Of a stretch of 64,000 nucleotides of DNA, positions 1 to 9,054 are shown piece after piece. The DNA comes from Myxococcales bacterium (GTDB lineage Bacteria > Myxococcota_A > Polyangia > Fen-1088), in contig PLNW01000144.1 of the NCBI GenBank assembly GCA_003142855.1, positions 62,001-126,000 on the forward strand. Reading direction: 5' to 3'. Every line of letters starts with the position of its first letter. The first letter of the stretch is position 1. A program made the translations under genes and the position numbers. Under the pieces are notes generated by a model. It was not told the DNA's origin and did no database searches. It saw only the letters and a list, made by a program, of their open reading frames with translations.

Positions 1-117
1 ACCACAGGCCAGGGCCGGGCTCGTGCCTGGAGGGCGTCGCGCCGGTTGAGCAGAAATCCTGTTCCCAGCGATCGGGAGCGTGCAGAATGTGGTTCCCAGA
101 AAGGATGTTTGCTTGCC

Positions 118-1011
118 ATGCGTCCCTTGACCCAATGGCTCGTCGTCGCGCTTCTCGGTAGCGCGGCGGGATGCGGGCGGAGTGGCGTACGGATCGCCAG
201 AGATGCTGCGGGTGCGAGCGACGCCTGGGCCATCGACGCGGTGACCGGTGCCGACCTAGACACCGGCACTGCCGACACGAGTCCCGAGGCAATGTACTCT
301 GAGGTCGTTCTGGCAATGATCACGCATGACGAGGTGACCACCAGTTACGTCTCTCGGGCGGTTTTAACGACAGGGCCGCGCCCTCCCATCGGCGGCTGCC
401 CAAATTGTTGCTGCGGAGTCGAGGAACGCGGGCTGCCTCTCCCCGGGAAGCCCCCGGATGCCGGCAGGATAACCATCGCTGCCGCCACGGGGGCGACCAA
501 TCTTGCGACGCTGGACGATTCTGGCGATTTATATGGGATGTCCGATTTGGGCTGGTCCTGGTTTGTGCCACTCAGCGACTATGCGCCGGTGGACAGCCAG
601 CCGTGGAGCCCCGGCGACGCCCTCCGGGTTCTCGCGACCGGAAACGAGGTCGAGTCGTTCTCGGGAGCGTTGCAGATGGGGCCGTCGCTCGATGGGGTCA
701 CGCCGCCGATTGGACCGTCGCCGGTCATTGTCGACCACAGTCAGGCGTTCGAGGTTTCGTGGACTCCGGAAGGCAAGGGCGACGCGACCGTGCTGCTCAG
801 CCTCCCGTATGACGGTGGCATTTGCTATTGCGATGCGCCCGACTCGGCGGGCAGGTTGGTCGTGGGTGCGAACCTCCTCAGCCCCATCTCAGCCGGGCAA
901 AATGTAGAGATCAAGTTGGCGCGACTGACCATCTCGACCGTGACCAGCGACAACGCGACGATCGATTTGGTTGGCGCCGTCATTCAGGCAGGACCGTTGG
1001 CGGTCGAGTGA
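118..1011 (+). CDS. Exported lipoprotein of unknown function
   Basis: A 297-residue protein. The ATG at 118 is preferred over an in-frame TTG at 46 because a signal peptide begins there: hydrophobic WLVVALLGSAAG is followed by Cys19, a credible lipobox. The mature part has a cysteine cluster (CPNCCCG, residues 94-100) and a later CYC motif, which could bind metal or form disulfides outside the cytoplasm. I recognise no family. An A/G-rich stretch just upstream may serve as ribosome binding site. Its stop overlaps a PIN-domain remnant. Envelope location is inferred from the lipobox; the function is unknown. Confidence 0.6.
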   Translation: MRPLTQWLVVALLGSAAGCGRSGVRIARDAAGASDAWAIDAVTGADLDTGTADTSPEAMYSEVVLAMITHDEVTTSYVSRAVLTTGPRPPIGGCPNCCCGVEERGLPLPGKPPDAGRITIAAATGATNLATLDDSGDLYGMSDLGWSWFVPLSDYAPVDSQPWSPGDALRVLATGNEVESFSGALQMGPSLDGVTPPIGPSPVIVDHSQAFEVSWTPEGKGDATVLLSLPYDGGICYCDAPDSAGRLVVGANLLSPISAGQNVEIKLARLTISTVTSDNATIDLVGAVIQAGPLAVE

Positions 1012-1163
1012 TCAGAATCACCGGCAGTCACGGTCAGGTGACCGATGCGCATTTGTTGGCCCTGGCGATTCGCCGCGGGGGACGACTGGCGACCTTCGAC
1101 CGCGGACTGGTCGACCTTGCGCCCGAGCGCGAGGCCGAGCACGTGGTCAGCCTCGGTCACTGA
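1008..1163 (+). pseudogene. VapC-like PIN-domain toxin, C-terminal remnant
   Basis: The frame at 1008-1163 encodes about 51 residues including VTDAHLLALAIRRGG and LATFDRGL, which match the C-terminal third of VapC-type PIN ribonucleases: the xTDAxLxALA helix with an acidic metal ligand, then xLxTFDxGL. Everything N-terminal, including the first catalytic Asp, is missing, and no VapB-like antitoxin lies nearby. The fragment has no start of its own and overlaps the end of the lipoprotein gene, so it looks like a decayed toxin-antitoxin remnant. PIN identity is recognised from motif pattern only. Confidence 0.6.
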
Positions 1164-1280
1164 AGAAGTCCATTGACAGGCTCGGGCAGTGTCGCTTCAA
1201 TGGTGCGCGGTACCGGTGGCGTTAGCCGGGGAAGCACTTGGCCGCCGGTTTTCAGGTCGACATAGAGAGGAGACTCAGCG

Positions 1281-4200
1281 ATGACGAAGACGAGATGGAG
1301 CACGGTGAGCAAAGGCGCGATGGCGATGATGACGTCTCTTGCTGTAGCGTGTCACGGGGGGGGGGGGTAACTGAAACTGGAGGCAATGCTACAGTAGAGG
1401 TTACGACCCAGGCACTGACCTCGGTCGACATCGACCGGGTGCTGGGATTCGAGGCAGCGACGGTTACCGACTGGGCGATCATTCAAAGTGGCCCAGGCAC
1501 GCTCAGCGTTTCGACCACGGCGTCCGAGGGCTCCCGTTCGCTGGCTGTCGCGTCGCACGGATATGTGCCGGTTCAGAGCGTGGCCTTGACGTCCCTGGGA
1601 TCACGCGTGGGAAGCGCGATCCACTACGACATCATGTTGCCCACCGAGCTGAAGCAAATCAGCCCAAAGAACTACGGCGCCACGCAGTTGTATCTCAATA
1701 GTACTTCCTTGGGTCTGAACAACACATACCTCGGTCAGGTGGACTTGACTCCACTCCCGGTCGGGCAGTGGAACACGGTTACCTTCACGCCAACGTCCGC
1801 CGTGCTGGCCAAGCTGCGCGGGACGTACAGCGATCTGCGTGTAACCATCGTGGTGAACGCGCCTTACAACGCAACCAAGCCGTACCTGCTGGACAATCTT
1901 CGCTTCTCCGACAGCACGCTGGCCTTGGTGACGGTGGTGGATGGCGGCGGACACCCACTCTCCGGGCTCACTGTGGTTGCGTACAACAGCGCGACCCCGA
2001 CTACCAACACTGGCGTCACGGACAGCACCGGCCTGGCCAAGGTTTGGGTTCCAACCGGAAGCTACCGCTTTGCCGTCACCGAGGCAGGCGTCACGACCTA
2101 CAGCAGCCCGACCAACCAATGCCAGGTGCCTGGCGTCTGCACGGCGGTAACCATCACGGCCAAGTGCCACGGCATCGTTTGCACGGCCAAGGACACTTGC
2201 CACAGCGTTGGGATCTGCGATCCCGGCATGGGCACATGCTCCAATCCGGCAAAGCCCGCGGGAACGGTCTGTCGTCCGGTCGCCGGCCTCTGTGATGTGG
2301 CCGAGGTTTGCGACGGGAGCGACGCGGGCTGCCCAGTGGACGCATTCCTGCAGGCCTCGCTGGCGTGTCGTCCGGCAGCTGGCCTCTGTGACGCCGCCGA
2401 ATACTGCACAGGAACTAGCGCTGCGTGCCCGCCTGACGTCTTCCAGACGGCGTCCACGATTTGCCGCGTCTCGACTGGCGCGTGCGACCCTGCTGAGACC
2501 TGCACAGGAACTAGCACCTCTTGTCCTACCGACGTGGTCATCGGTCCGCCCACAGTGCCAAGCGGCCTTTCAGCCACAAGTGGAAGTGGGCAGGTCAGCC
2601 TGGCGTGGTCTGCTTCCCCAGGGGCGACGAACTACAACGTGAAACGCAGCACTACCAGCGGAGGGTCGTATACGACCGTCGCGTCGCCCACATTGACAAG
2701 CTTCATCGACACTGGTCTCACCAGCGGCACCACGTACTACTACGTCGTCACAGCCGTTGGCGCCTGCGGTGAATCGGCCAATTCAAACGAGGGGTCAGGA
2801 ATCCCGCAAGCGACTACCGGCGTGACTCCGACGCTCAACTGCGTCACGCAGATCAATTCCTCGACATATGGTGCGGTCTACGGATACATCAACACGACAG
2901 GGGCAAACGTCACACTTGGGGCCGGTCCACACAACTTCTTCTCGCCCGGTCCAGCGGATCTGGGACAGCCTATCCTCTTCGTTCCAGGACAGGTTCCAAT
3001 CGCAACATTCCAGTTGTTCCAAATAAACAGCAACCTCACCTATACGATCGGGCAGCAGTCGGTGGTGGCGTCGGCCAACTCACCTACCTGCTCAGCCGGG
3101 CTGACCACGGCCCTCTTGCAACTGTTCGCAGATACGAGTGCAAGCGCTGCACTTCGACAACAAACCGCCGCCCTGATCGCGAATCCAAAGTATGCGGCCT
3201 GGATTGCCACAACCAAGTCTGCGATGGGGCCGCAGCTAAGCCCATTTCAGTCATCTCTGCTCGATGCCGCAGCTCTTGTCGCCGCCAACGCCGACCTGCT
3301 CGGAGATCCCGCTACTCTCTCCCCTGCACAGCTCGCTCGCGTGCCTGGTTTTCGCACCAGCCTTCTCTCTAATGCGGCAATCATTCTGCTCCGGCTGACC
3401 GGCGACGCGCTAAGGGCAGATTCGGCGACAATTCCGTGCAACGTGACCAATTCAATCAACGCAAATCAGGCGGCAGCGGCAGCGACAGCCCCCCAATCAG
3501 GATCGCTCTATGCTCAAACGATGGTCCTGGCTCAGTCTCCCGAGCTGGCGAGTGTGGAAAGCACCATCGCCGCCGTTGCGACCGGTGCACACAGCGCCGC
3601 CCTTCTCGCCGTTCCAGGATTCCTACTGGCCAGCTTCCAATCACTTTCGGCGCTTGAACGATTGCAGTTGTCGGGCGCCCCAATTCCCACAGGGTTCTGG
3701 TCAGTGGTCGGTGGAATCGTTGGGGGTGCAATTGTTGGGGCCTGTGTTGGATTTGCTACCGGTGGCCCCTACGGGGCAATCGTTGGCGGCGCCGCTGGGG
3801 CCGTTGCTGGTGGTATCACTTGTGCGGTTTCAACAAAAATCTGCGACAAGGCTTTTGGCGACGATTGTCAACAGTGTACAACGGATTTTTCGTGTGGAAA
3901 TGAGGTCTGCGTCGACGGATGCTGCAGTGGGACCTCCATCCCGGCCGGCTCTGTACAATTCCTGCTGGGGCCAGTAGGATGCAGTGGCGGAGCGACATCT
4001 TGTGAAAAAGATGGCGACTGCGGCAGTGGCTCGCTCTGCGTTGAGGGTTGCTGCCTAAACCCACAAACCTACGCCGGCCGCTGCACAGGAGACACCTGCA
4101 GCGTGGACTCTGACTGCTTGCCAGGAAATAGCTGCCTCTACGGATGTTGTTTGGGAAATTGTGGTTTTGACGGGACGTCATGTGCGACCGTCGCATCACC

Positions 4201-4291
4201 TGCTTCCTGCTCAGGCACCGGAGGAACCTACGGCACCTGCCCGTCTGGCAGCAGCTGTACCGACGGATGCTGTTGGGTCATAAGCTATTGA
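1281..4291 (+). CDS. Large Cys-rich, fibronectin-III surface lipoprotein, frame interrupted at a poly-G tract
   Basis: About 1,000 residues. The natural start is the ATG at 1281: it has a strong ribosome site (GAGAGGAG at 1265-1272) and encodes a lipoprotein signal ending LAVAC. That frame meets TAA at 1368, directly after 12 consecutive Gs (1356-1367); the rest of the protein is in another frame, and adding one G or removing two joins them. The body holds a carbohydrate-recognition-like N-terminal part, disintegrin-like Cys repeats (nt about 2163-2535), one fibronectin type III domain (about 2544-2808), a Gly-zipper hydrophobic stretch (about 3705-3830) and C-terminal CxxxxDCxxGxxC repeats. 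A probable surface adhesin or structural protein. Either the locus is phase-variable or the tract is mis-sequenced. Confidence 0.7.
1356..1367 (+). repeat. Homopolymeric tract of 12 G
   Basis: Twelve Gs follow the CAC codon directly after the lipobox Cys codon of the 1281 lipoprotein. In this assembly the count gives a stop (TAA at 1368); 13 or 10 Gs would open the full reading frame. Tracts of this length are prone to replication slippage and also to sequencing error. Confidence 0.9.
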
Positions 4292-4343
4292 CCCACTAGC
4301 GCATTTGCCAGTCCAGCAGAACCCAGATATCCGAGGGAATTGG

Positions 4344-5381
4344 ATGGCAATGGATGGACGCTGGCACACGAAGCTTGGGACGCTGTTACCGGTCGCCCTT
4401 TGGGCAGGTGCCTGCGGTCCACCCAACCACAGCGTTCAACGGTCGGCGAAGGCAGCGATCGCGGATGTGGCGGACACTGCCTTGCCGGCCGTAGTCGGGA
4501 TCCACACCAGCAAAGGCGCGATTCAAGGATCGGCCGCGGGGTTTCTTTTCCGTGGGAAGGGTGGCGCGACCTTGATAGCCACGAATCATCATGTGATATG
4601 GGGTGCGAGCGCTATCGCGGCCGAAACAAGCGACGGTGAGTCTGAGCCAGTGGATATCGTAGGCGTCGATCCCGAGGTCGACCTGGCGGTGCTGCGCTTC
4701 CATTCGGGGAGGAGTCTTTCACATGTCCTGTCGTTCCAGGAGGAAGAGACGTTGCGCGTTGGTGATTGGTTGATATCGATGGGGAGTCCTGGAGGCGTGC
4801 TCAACGCCGTTACTGTTGGAGTTCTCTCCGCGCGCGGCAGAGTTCCGCACGGCACTTTCGTTGCTGAATCATTCGTTGACTACCTCTTCACCGATGCTCT
4901 TGTCGGTCCGGGAAATAGCGGCGGCCCAGTCCTCGACCTGAAGGGCTACGTGGTCGGCGTCAATGCGGCTGTCTTGGGAGGAGAAGGTGGACTGGGTGTT
5001 GTCATACCAAGCCGCCTGGTCGAGCGAGTGGTCCGAGCGCTGGAACGCAATGGTGCGTGCGCCCATTCTTCTGCGGGGGTTCTTGTCGCCGACGAACCGG
5101 CGCTTGCCGGCAATGCCGCCATCAGGGTCACCTGGTCTGATTCAGGCGAAGGAACAAGTGGGCTTCATAAGGGTGATCGAATCCTGAAGATCAATGGGGA
5201 TCGTGTGTGGAGAGCACGAGAATTTGAATGGCGAGAGTTCATGGCAGAGCCGGGAACAAAGTGGGTTCTGGAGATGATGCGTGAAGGACAGAGGATCTCG
5301 GTTACCTTGATCTTGCGAAGGATTTCGCAGGAAATCTTCGCCCAGGAACACGGTGCGGGGGCACAAACCAGACGGGAGTAG
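4344..5381 (+). CDS. HtrA-like trypsin-family serine protease, lipoprotein, with PDZ domain
   Basis: 345 residues. The N-terminus has a signal ending LWAGAC, so it is probably lipid-anchored. The S1C-type protease domain shows the full triad, counted from the ATG at 4344: His83 in TNHHV, Asp113 in DLAVL and Ser192 in GPGNSGGP. A C-terminal PDZ-like segment (about residues 255-335) contains GLHKGDRILKINGD. Such proteins degrade or sense misfolded envelope proteins. There is a single PDZ, as in DegS-type enzymes. GAGGGA at 4333-4338 precedes two possible ATGs (4344 and 4350). It follows the large lipoprotein by 52 bases and could be co-expressed; any functional link is only suggested by position. 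Confidence 0.85.
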   Translation: MAMDGRWHTKLGTLLPVALWAGACGPPNHSVQRSAKAAIADVADTALPAVVGIHTSKGAIQGSAAGFLFRGKGGATLIATNHHVIWGASAIAAETSDGESEPVDIVGVDPEVDLAVLRFHSGRSLSHVLSFQEEETLRVGDWLISMGSPGGVLNAVTVGVLSARGRVPHGTFVAESFVDYLFTDALVGPGNSGGPVLDLKGYVVGVNAAVLGGEGGLGVVIPSRLVERVVRALERNGACAHSSAGVLVADEPALAGNAAIRVTWSDSGEGTSGLHKGDRILKINGDRVWRAREFEWREFMAEPGTKWVLEMMREGQRISVTLILRRISQEIFAQEHGAGAQTRRE

Positions 5382-5473
5382 CTGTTATTGCGTCAACCGA
5401 CGGTTTGTCAATTGGCTTAGGAATACGCGGGATTTGCGCGCCATTCCTCGATAAGTGAAGTTTCAAAAATCTG

Positions 5474-5480
5474 AAGGAGG
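5474..5480 (+). promoter_or_regulatory. Strong Shine-Dalgarno site
   Basis: AAGGAGG six bases before the ATG at 5487 is a near-perfect ribosome binding site. It fixes the start of the following membrane protein. Confidence 0.8.
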
Positions 5481-5486
5481 CTACCG

Positions 5487-6065
5487 ATGCTCATTCTACG
5501 GCACGCTCAAACTTCCCCAGGGACCGGTGGCATTGGTCTGCAATACGTCCTGCTGGGAGTGGTCATCTGCCTGCTATCTTCACGAAACGCCTCGGCGCAA
5601 AACAGCTCTGGCGAGGTGCCATCGCGAATAGATGGGACATCAGTTCGTGATGAAAACACTCAGTTGAGCGTGGATAGGCGATTCCTGCGCGTGGAGTCTT
5701 CCTTTTGGGGAGCGTTCGGGCTGCGATTTTCAAAGAACGGAAGGGCGGTTGGGCCGAACATCCTTTCGGTGGTTCCGGATGACGCGGTGAGCGGGTCAAA
5801 GGACGCAAGGAGACACGCACATCACGCGAGGATCTTTCAGGGCGCGGTGATGGGCTCTGCCTTAGCCGCAATCGGGCTCTTGGCCGGGGCCGTAGCAGTC
5901 CGCGCTAATTCCAAGGAATGGACAAACACGTCGAAATACCTGGTTGCTGGTGGAGTGGCGGCGATTCTCTCCAGCTATATCTGCGCTTTGAGTCGAGATA
6001 ACGAGATAATTGAAGCGGAGAACTCCTATAACTACGATCTGGTAACGGGACAACTGGCCAATTAG
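5487..6065 (+). CDS. Exported or membrane protein of unknown function
   Basis: 192 residues with a start fixed by a strong ribosome site. A signal-like hydrophobic segment (about residues 17-32, ending ASAQ) is followed by a polar region. Two further hydrophobic helices follow (about 112-130, GAVMGSALAAIGLLAGAVAV, and 149-166), so it probably sits in the inner membrane with a short loop between the helices. I recognise no family. It lies just upstream of a metalloprotease lacking its own signal peptide, with an 11-base gap, so the two may be translationally coupled. Confidence 0.55.
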   Translation: MLILRHAQTSPGTGGIGLQYVLLGVVICLLSSRNASAQNSSGEVPSRIDGTSVRDENTQLSVDRRFLRVESSFWGAFGLRFSKNGRAVGPNILSVVPDDAVSGSKDARRHAHHARIFQGAVMGSALAAIGLLAGAVAVRANSKEWTNTSKYLVAGGVAAILSSYICALSRDNEIIEAENSYNYDLVTGQLAN

Positions 6066-6076
6066 GTCTGAAGGGC

Positions 6077-6709
6077 GTGTTCATAGTGAGCGAGGCCGAG
6101 GTGCGCCGGGCTGTGGCCGAAGCGTTGGCGGTCTGGGACCATCGCAACAATCCGTGCAGCGGCGTCGAGCTGCGATTGGCCGAGGGCACAACAGACAATG
6201 AAGTGGTCGAGGATGGGGTGTCAAGCCTCTCGTTTCGCGAGGAGCGCTGGAGCCGCAACGGCAGGGCCGAGGTCTTGGCTCGCTACCCCGCCAACATGCT
6301 GGCCCTGACGTCGCTCTATGCCAAGCCGCGTCCGGGCCAGCCAATGGTCGCCGAGATCGGCGAGGCCGACATCGAGCTGAACGCGGTGGACTTCCGTTTC
6401 AGCACTGACGGCAGGGTCAGTCAGAGCGTCTCGCGCACGCGCGACTTGCAGACCGTTCTGATACACGAGATTGGCCACATCCTGGGCCTGGGTCACAACT
6501 GTGCCATGACCGAGCGCGAGCGACGCTTTGTGGATAATCAGGGGCACCGGCTTCCGCTGTGCAGCGCGGCCGGCTCGGCATTGCGAAGCGCGGCCATGTT
6601 CCCTGTTGAATCACTGGCCACTGCGCCCATTCTGCGCGACCTGTCGCCCGATGACCGCAAAGTCCTCTGTGCCCTGTATCCCGTGCGCGCGTCTGCCAGG
6701 AAACGGTGA
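6077..6709 (+). CDS. Matrixin-like zinc metalloprotease, catalytic domain
   Basis: 210 residues from a GTG start. The metzincin zinc site is complete, HEIGHILGLGHNC (three His ligands and the catalytic Glu, about residues 131-143). Further on, SAAMFP supplies the Met-turn. An N-terminal segment resembles the start of a matrixin catalytic domain (VRRAVAEALAVWD, then a Cys). There is no signal peptide or pro-domain, although these enzymes normally act outside the cell. Either the 5' part was lost, a frame break upstream hides it, or it depends on the preceding gene. The protease family is clear; whether the gene is intact is not. Confidence 0.75.
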   Translation: MFIVSEAEVRRAVAEALAVWDHRNNPCSGVELRLAEGTTDNEVVEDGVSSLSFREERWSRNGRAEVLARYPANMLALTSLYAKPRPGQPMVAEIGEADIELNAVDFRFSTDGRVSQSVSRTRDLQTVLIHEIGHILGLGHNCAMTERERRFVDNQGHRLPLCSAAGSALRSAAMFPVESLATAPILRDLSPDDRKVLCALYPVRASARKR

Positions 6710-6764
6710 CGCTACGAAGGAATACCCTTTACCCGTTGTGGAAATTTGTGCCATGATTTTGCCC

Positions 6765-7403
6765 ATGGAAAGAAATCTATCGTTCTTGGTTCAAGCCATT
6801 GTTTTCAGCGCAATTGCTTTGGGATGTGGCGGCAACAGCAGTGGCAACGCTGGAACTTGCAATGCCGCCGCGCCTTGCGGCGGAACGTTGGACGGCACTT
6901 GGCAGATGGATAGCACTTGCGTTGAAGGGGATCTGGCTGCCTACCTGGCGATCATACCCGGGGGACCGTTTCCAGCGTGTACCCAGGTTCAGACCGCCAC
7001 CGCGGCCATGGCGGGGACAGCCGCTTTCGCCAGTGGAATTGAAACCGACAATCTAACCATCACGTTCGACACAAGTGTCCTCTATTCGCCGACGTGTGTT
7101 GGAACCATTGGCGGACCGACGACTGCTCTCGATGCGACGGCCTGCACCGGCTTTCAGCAGACGCTGCTGAATCGCCAGTATGTTTCGACCGCTGCGTGCT
7201 CCTTTGCAAGCGGAGATTGCGCGTGCTCTGTATCGCTCGAAGTGAACGCACCCACAGCACCGCAGGCCTATACGATTTCTGGCAGCAGAATCGTATACGC
7301 CAGTGGTAGCACTCCGCTCGACTACTGTGTCTCCGGAACGACGCTAACGACTCGGGATGCAGAGCCGTCTGCGACGTTCTGCAATACGGCGCACAAGCTG
7401 TAA
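6765..7403 (+). CDS. Small Cys-rich lipoprotein of unknown function
   Basis: About 212 residues from the ATG at 6765 (an in-frame ATG lies at 6753). The signal FLVQAIVFSAIALGC ends in a good lipobox. The mature protein carries paired cysteines and a segment reading GGTLDGTWQMDSTC, a pattern common in myxobacterial lipoproteins that resemble lipocalin-like 'GTW' domains. An upstream in-frame extension (from 6528) overlaps the metalloprotease and was discarded. It converges on a similar lipoprotein gene at 7432-8022, and the two share architecture (lipobox, Cys pairs, internal GSxSD-type strands). Confidence 0.6.
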   Translation: MERNLSFLVQAIVFSAIALGCGGNSSGNAGTCNAAAPCGGTLDGTWQMDSTCVEGDLAAYLAIIPGGPFPACTQVQTATAAMAGTAAFASGIETDNLTITFDTSVLYSPTCVGTIGGPTTALDATACTGFQQTLLNRQYVSTAACSFASGDCACSVSLEVNAPTAPQAYTISGSRIVYASGSTPLDYCVSGTTLTTRDAEPSATFCNTAHKL

Positions 7404-7431
7404 TTGCGGCCGGGCGGGTTTCTATCCGTGG

Positions 7432-8022
7432 CTACGGCACGCAGGCTGCGGACTCGTCGCACGCGAACGTCAGCGCGCCACCGTCCGGCGTGCCCACACC
7501 CTGGGAGCTAGGCAGGTCGCAGGTGGCAGCGAGAGTCGCTTTTGAGCCGTCGCTGCACGCGACCACGAGGCCGGTGCTGTCGGACACTGAGCCCGTGACG
7601 GCAACTCCACCTGAACCATCCTTGATTGTGAACGCCGCTCCACCTGGGACTCCACCGACAATCTGGGTATGTTCCTCTATCGAATAGGAGACCTGACCGC
7701 CATTGACGCAGGTCTCTACTATCGACAACGCGGCCGCATTGGCAGTACGCTTGACTGTGACCCCGTTCGCATAACAGAAGGTCGCCGAACCTGTGACCGT
7801 GTCGACCTGAGCTGTGCATTCCCCTGACGGCACGCAGGTGGCGAGCAAGCTGGTCACGCAAGCTGGCCAAACGCAGCCAGTCGCGGGGCTGTTGGTGGTG
7901 CCGTTGCTGCCGCCGCTGCCACATCCAGCGACCAAGGCAACAGCCACGATGGCTGTCAGGGCCTTCAGATGCGCCGCTTTCAAGGCGACAACGTCGATCG
8001 GTTTCCGAGACCCTCTCCCCAT
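7432..8022 (-). CDS. Small Cys-rich lipoprotein of unknown function
   Basis: About 196 residues starting at the ATG complementary to 8020-8022. The signal LTAIVAVALVAGC gives a good lipobox. The mature chain has several paired cysteines and repeated GSVSDST/GSATFC-type strands, suggesting a compact disulfide-bonded beta fold. A 63-residue upstream in-frame extension is discarded: it is translated from a palindromic repeat (8088-8197). The beginning of the gene itself carries a decayed CCCTCTCC/CGGGG hairpin (8010-8035), so its N-terminal residues may be repeat-derived. Function unknown. Confidence 0.6.
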   Translation of the reverse strand: MGRGSRKPIDVVALKAAHLKALTAIVAVALVAGCGSGGSNGTTNSPATGCVWPACVTSLLATCVPSGECTAQVDTVTGSATFCYANGVTVKRTANAAALSIVETCVNGGQVSYSIEEHTQIVGGVPGGAAFTIKDGSGGVAVTGSVSDSTGLVVACSDGSKATLAATCDLPSSQGVGTPDGGALTFACDESAACVP

Positions 8023-8087
8023 CGGGGCATGGGTGCTAACCACAGCTCTCTCGGAACTTGACGGCCAACGGTGCGAGCCGGAGTCCA

Positions 8088-8197
8088 ACCACAGAGGGCA
8101 CAGGGGCCACAGAGGCCGGAAGGAAGGGGTTTCGGATCCGGATCCGAGCCCTTCCTTTCTTCCCATCCGTCTCTGTGAACTCTGTGCTCTCTGTGGT
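8088..8197. repeat. CACAGAG-type palindromic repeat, full copy
   Basis: The left arm begins ACCACAGAGGGCACAGG and the right arm ends CTGTGCTCTCTGTGGT. The arms are imperfect reverse complements over about 50 bases, around a GGATCCGGATCC centre. As RNA it would fold into one long hairpin. It lies between the lipoprotein (7432-8022) and lexA, outside both. Relatives occur at 25181-25353, 27026-27058, 34101-34226 and 42692-42744. Confidence 0.8.
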
Positions 8198-8240
8198 GAA
8201 ATCCGGGGCAAACTGGCTTCGCTGCGTGAGTCGTTCCTTC

Positions 8241-8891
8241 TCAGTGCAGCTTGCGATACACCCCAATCACCACGCCCAGCAGATTCACGCTGCGGAAATC
8301 CCGCTTGCGCACCACAATGGGCTCCATGGCGGCGTTGGCCGGCTGGAAACGGATTGAGTCGCCTTCTGGGTAGTAGCGTTTGACCGTGGCTTCGTCGCCA
8401 ATCATGACCACCACCGTCTCGCCCACATTGGCCTGGAGCTGTTTGCGCACAAACACGTAGTCGCCATCCAGAATTCCGTCCTCAATCATCGATTCGCCTT
8501 TGATCCGCAGGGCGAAGACTTCGCGGCTCTGTCCGATGAAAAAGCGATCCACCTTGACCGTGTCCTCGTAGTTCCGCACAGCCAGCAGAGGCTGCCCGGC
8601 CGCAACCTTGCCAAGAATCGGCACGTCCACGGTCTGGCCGGTGGACAGCAAGGGGCGCAGGGCGCGCGATTTGAGATCCTCGCGCTGCAAGTAGCCCTTT
8701 TTCTCAAGGGCGCGCAGGTGATCGTTCACCCCGTTGGTGGAACGGATGCCGAAGTGGCTGCCGATCTCGCGCAAGGTCGGCGGATAGCCGCACTTGGTGA
8801 TCGATCCAGAGATGAAATCCAGCACCTCGCGCTGGCGGTCGGTCAGGTCGCTGGCAGGATCGTCGTCGCGAACGATAGTCAGGTGGCCCAT
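8241..8891 (-). CDS. lexA: SOS repressor LexA
   Basis: 216 residues. LexA represses DNA-damage genes and self-cleaves when bound to RecA-ssDNA. An N-terminal winged helix-turn-helix (residues about 15-75, with [12 protein letters not shown] and PPTLREIG) is followed by the S24 peptidase domain. That domain has the cleavage bond Ala98-Gly99 (VAAGQ), nucleophile Ser134 (GESM) and Lys171 (TVKRY). The start at 8891 is fixed by GAGGAG seven bases upstream and by the family's usual N-terminus; an in-frame extension to 9020 is not supported. A LexA-type operator lies 22 bases upstream, so autoregulation is likely. The gene is divergent from a sigma-54 activator. Confidence 0.97.
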   Translation of the reverse strand: MGHLTIVRDDDPASDLTDRQREVLDFISGSITKCGYPPTLREIGSHFGIRSTNGVNDHLRALEKKGYLQREDLKSRALRPLLSTGQTVDVPILGKVAAGQPLLAVRNYEDTVKVDRFFIGQSREVFALRIKGESMIEDGILDGDYVFVRKQLQANVGETVVVMIGDEATVKRYYPEGDSIRFQPANAAMEPIVVRKRDFRSVNLLGVVIGVYRKLH

Positions 8892-8912
8892 GGGCGCTCC
8901 TCTCGCGGGGTT

Positions 8913-8930
8913 ACTGAACAAACGTATGGT
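8913..8930 (-). promoter_or_regulatory. LexA operator (SOS box) upstream of lexA
   Basis: The minus strand reads CCATACGTTTGTTCAG (8929-8914). This fits the Myxococcus-type LexA motif CTRHAMRYBYGTTCAGS, as I recall it, at 15 of 17 positions. It lies 22 bases before the lexA ATG. A very similar sequence lies at the cinA start (62049-62064). Confidence 0.75.
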
Positions 8931-9054
8931 ACGGAACATATGTCCCGTGTCAAGTTCATGTCGCGCGCCATGCTGCGGCATTGCGGTCGAACGTCGCCGT
9001 CGACGGTCGCGGGTTCTCACGCAACTTTGGCTGAGTCACGCCGACAAGCATGGC

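Noticed and set aside
1..117. Possible end of an earlier gene
   Set aside because: All three plus-strand frames are too short to judge and none shows recognisable protein features.
8892..9020. N-terminal extension of LexA
   Set aside because: Covers the LexA operator and lacks family similarity; the start at 8891 has a good ribosome site.
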